Shown here: one piece after another, positions 61,093 to 64,000 of the stretch
Layout of the letters: each line of letters opens with the position of its first letter
Position numbering within the stretch: position 1 is the first letter of the stretch
Origin: Bdellovibrionales bacterium
GTDB lineage: Bacteria > Bdellovibrionota > Bdellovibrionia > Bdellovibrionales > UBA1609
NCBI GenBank assembly: GCA_014323935.1
Contig: JACOND010000003.1
Location: 1-64,000 of the forward strand
DNA: 64,000 bases
Reading direction: 5' to 3'
Position numbers and translations under genes: made by a program
Notes under the pieces: model-generated
What the model was told of the DNA's origin: nothing
Seen by the model: only the letters and a program-made list of their open reading frames with translations
The model's database searches: none

Positions 61093-62466
61093 CTATAAAT
61101 TTTGTTTTAATTGAAGTCCTTTTTTCTTAATTTTTTCAAGCAAAGTTGTTCGATTTAAATTTAAAAGAGATGCAGCTTGACTTTTATTCCACTTTGTTTT
61201 TTTTAGAGCTTCCATTAAAATTAAATTTTCATAAGCATCAACGGAACTATTAAAATCTAAACCTTCTTTAGGGATTTCTAGAGAAGACAAAGGTTTTACA
61301 GAAGCTTTAGACGTTCTATACTTATCTGGAAGATCACATTCTTCGATGATTCCTGATTCTTTAAAAACACAAAGTCTTTCTATTAAATTTTCTAGCTCTC
61401 TTATATTTCCTGGCCAATGATAATTACAAAGATTGATAAGAACTTTATCTGAAACACTCAAAACGTCTTGAGAATGTTTTTTGAGAAAATGTTCTATCAA
61501 AAGCGGGATATCATCTTTTCTTTCTCTCAAAGGAGCTATTTTAAGAGGAATAATATTTAAACGATAATATAAATCTTTACGAAATAAACCTTTTTCAACC
61601 GCTTTTTCCAAATCTATATTGGTTGCTGAAATGATTCTAGCATTTGTAACAAAACTATTTGTACTCCCTACGGGAGTAAAAGTTTTTTCTTGAAGAACTC
61701 TTAAAAGTTTGACTTGTAAATTTAATTCCATAGTTCCAATCTCATCTAAAAATAGGGTTCCCTCTTGGGCCACTTGAAAATAACCTTTTCGGTTACTAGT
61801 AGCTCCTGTAAAAGCCCCCTTTACATGACCAAAAAATTCACTTTCTAAAAGTTCTTTAGGAATCGCTCCACAATTTACACTAATAAAAGGTCGGCTACTG
61901 TCTTGAGAACAGTGAATACTTCTTGCTACCAACTCTTTTCCTGTTCCACTTTCTCCTATAATTAAAATGGGAGAGGATTTTTTAGCTACTTTATGCATAT
62001 CCTCTGTAAGCTTTAAAATGACTGAACTTTGTCCTACAATTTTTTTAAAATCAAACTGCTTTTTTATATTGGCTTTAAGATTTTTATTTTGATCTAAAAT
62101 ATCTTTTTGTTTTAAAGCCTTTTTAACAAGATTAAGTAAGGTGTTAGAATCAAACGGTTTAGGAATAAAATAATCGACCCCTTGATTAATAGCAGAAACA
62201 ATTGTAATATTTATTGAATGCTCACCTGTAATTAATAGAGATTGCATATAAGGTTGTGTCTTTTTAAGATCAGCAATTAAATCTGTCCCTACTCCATCAT
62301 TTAAATTAAGATCTACAATAGCAAGATCAATTTTAAAATCAGATTCTATCTTCTTTGCCTCTTCAACACCTTCACAAGTAATGATTTTATAATTACAATT
62401 ATCTAAAAGTCTCTTCAAACCAATACTAAGGCTGGAATCATCATCAACAATAAGAATTGTTTTCAT
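61093..62466 (-). CDS. Sigma-54-dependent NtrC-family response regulator
   Basis: REC ILIVDDDSSL; GESGTGKELVARSIH; GAFTGA; C-terminal Fis-type HTH KTKWNKSQAASLLNLNRTTLLEKIKK. Confidence 0.95.
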   Translation of the reverse strand: MKTILIVDDDSSLSIGLKRLLDNCNYKIITCEGVEEAKKIESDFKIDLAIVDLNLNDGVGTDLIADLKKTQPYMQSLLITGEHSINITIVSAINQGVDYFIPKPFDSNTLLNLVKKALKQKDILDQNKNLKANIKKQFDFKKIVGQSSVILKLTEDMHKVAKKSSPILIIGESGTGKELVARSIHCSQDSSRPFISVNCGAIPKELLESEFFGHVKGAFTGATSNRKGYFQVAQEGTLFLDEIGTMELNLQVKLLRVLQEKTFTPVGSTNSFVTNARIISATNIDLEKAVEKGLFRKDLYYRLNIIPLKIAPLRERKDDIPLLIEHFLKKHSQDVLSVSDKVLINLCNYHWPGNIRELENLIERLCVFKESGIIEECDLPDKYRTSKASVKPLSSLEIPKEGLDFNSSVDAYENLILMEALKKTKWNKSQAASLLNLNRTTLLEKIKKKGLQLKQNL

Positions 62467-62603
62467 ATCTCTAGAATTATGATACTTAAAAGCTCTTAAA
62501 ATAAAGAGACTAGAACTAAAAAACTAGACGATTTCTTTGACAAAGTTCAAAACACTTGACTTTAAAAAGAAATAAAAAACGAAATAAAGACTTTTCTAAA
62601 ATT

Positions 62604-63545
62604 CTATTTAGAAGCTAAAAGTAAATCTTGAACGACTTTATGACAAGAATCTATAGATTTTTGCATCTCTGAGAGATTTTGTAAAATATTTTCATCTGAA
62701 ACTTCTCTTTCTATCACACTCAGTAAAATTTTTATTCCTGCGATGGGATTGTTTAATTCATGAGCCAAACTTCCTTTCATCCATCCTATTTCTTGCTCTT
62801 GAGACTGTGCTGAAATTTTAGCTTCCCATTTTATTTCTTGAGAAATATCTTTAACTAAAAAAAGAAAAATTTGAATATGTTCTGTTTGTAAATAAATTTT
62901 TTCACAAGAAATTTCCCAATAAACTGGCTGATTTTCTTTTTTGGATCGAGCAATAAAAGAAGAAGGTTTTTTAAAAAAAAACGGAGGAATTTTTAAAGGA
63001 AAAGGAAACTGTTGAAATAAGTTTTTAAAAAACAGATCTTCTTTTTTTTTACAAAAAAGTTTTTCAAAGGCTTGATTACAACGTATGATTTCAAATTTTT
63101 CATTTGTAATACAAAAAGCTTGAGAAAAAGAATTAAAAATATTTCTCCACTGCTTTTTAATAGTTTGAAAATTCTGATTTCTATCTATAAAATATAAGCT
63201 AGAAGAAAGAGATAAGACGATAGAATTTAAAAAAGTTTTTTTTGATTTTAAAATTTTTTTATGAGAATAAAATTCTATCTTACCATAACAAAAACCTTTA
63301 AACTCTAAATTTTGAATATACTGAAAAGGATAAATCTTTTGTTTTAAAGAAAAAAATTCTTTCTTAAAATTATCTTTTATAAAATGAAAATCTAAATGAG
63401 AGATTCCACAAAGATCTAAAAACTCTTTTTTTTGTAACAACAATAAATCTTGAAGGGAATGAATTTGATAAGTATAAAGAAGAGCTTGATAAAGTTTCTG
63501 TTTTTCTGTCAAGAGAGGACTCACTTGAACGACCTGTTTTTTCAC
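62604..63545 (-). CDS. PAS-HisKA sensor protein lacking a recognisable HATPase_c domain
   Basis: H-box MKGSLAHELNNPIAGIKILL followed by ~45 aa and stop. Confidence 0.8.
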   Translation of the reverse strand: MKKQVVQVSPLLTEKQKLYQALLYTYQIHSLQDLLLLQKKEFLDLCGISHLDFHFIKDNFKKEFFSLKQKIYPFQYIQNLEFKGFCYGKIEFYSHKKILKSKKTFLNSIVLSLSSSLYFIDRNQNFQTIKKQWRNIFNSFSQAFCITNEKFEIIRCNQAFEKLFCKKKEDLFFKNLFQQFPFPLKIPPFFFKKPSSFIARSKKENQPVYWEISCEKIYLQTEHIQIFLFLVKDISQEIKWEAKISAQSQEQEIGWMKGSLAHELNNPIAGIKILLSVIEREVSDENILQNLSEMQKSIDSCHKVVQDLLLASK

Positions 63546-63797
63546 TCTAAATCTTTTTAAGTTTTTTTATTGCTGATTAAAAAACTTAATAAAAATAGCT
63601 TTACTAAATTTAATTATTTTAGTAGCTTGTCTTTTTGTCAAGAGAGCTGGACTTTATTTAGCTTATTTTGGTATTCTTAGTAGTTTTTAAACAGCTTTTA
63701 AAGCTAAAATACAAGTATCAAAAAATTTAAAGCTAGACTTAAGTAAATATTTTTATATTAATTACATTTTTCTAAAATTGATACCGATACTTATAAT

Positions 63798-64000
63798 ATG
63801 AAAGCTAAAATTTTACTTTTTTTGTTATTTATTTTTCTAATTTCTTGTATTCAACCCCCTTCCTCAAATCCCCTTCCTCAAAGGAATCTACAAAGACCTC
63901 TAGAAATTTCAAGAGATTCAAGAGATTCAAGAGATTCAAGAGATTCAAGAGATTATAGAAGAAATTCCTATTCAAGATCCTCTCGATATAGTAACAGTTC
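63798..64000 (+). CDS. Lipoprotein with SRD-rich repeat, runs off right edge
   Basis: MKAKILLFLLFIFLISCIQPPSSNPLPQRNLQRPLEISRDSRDSRDSRDSRDYRRNSYSRSSRYSNS; lipobox LISC. Confidence 0.65.
   Translation, partial: MKAKILLFLLFIFLISCIQPPSSNPLPQRNLQRPLEISRDSRDSRDSRDSRDYRRNSYSRSSRYSNS
63909..63953. repeat. Five tandem copies of 9-bp TCAAGAGAT
   Basis: Read directly. Confidence 0.97.

Noticed and set aside
1-64000. CRISPR arrays
   Set aside because: Repeats found are contiguous tandem units or paralog duplications, not repeat-spacer arrays; no cas-like ORFs.

Overview
AT-rich bacterial chromosome segment. The housekeeping set (rpoH-type sigma factor, recG, lepB, lepA, mutY, aro genes, addAB-like, coaE, PpsR-type regulator, nusB, pyrC, gshA, tig, S41 protease, NfuA-like, NtrC-type regulator) looks like a low-GC deltaproteobacterial or Bdellovibrionota-type genome, but this taxonomic guess is weak. 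Two accessory zones stand out. (1) Positions 1-8.2 kb hold eroded Rpn, Fic, helicase-nuclease and pilin genes around two intact AAA-ATPases with a DUF4143/nuclease-like C-terminus. (2) Positions about 42-53.7 kb start immediately 3' of a tRNA-Asp and hold at least three decayed type II restriction-modification modules, a third DUF4143-type ATPase, a stand-alone AAA ATPase and a 45-bp-repeat secreted protein. Most notable observations: a ~140-bp direct repeat of the 5' end of one ATPase flanks an R-M module (resembles 'insertion with long target duplication'); poly-C tracts (C10 and C7) break the 5' coding regions of a type IV pilin-like gene and one of two paralogous secreted ankyrin-like genes; a single ORF fuses shikimate kinase, type I dehydroquinase and shikimate dehydrogenase in the order of the C-terminal half of fungal AROM; a PAS-HisKA protein lacks an ATPase domain next to an NtrC-type regulator. 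No CRISPR array, rRNA, integrase or transposase was recognised. All calls come from reading the sequence and the supplied ORFs; no database search was run.
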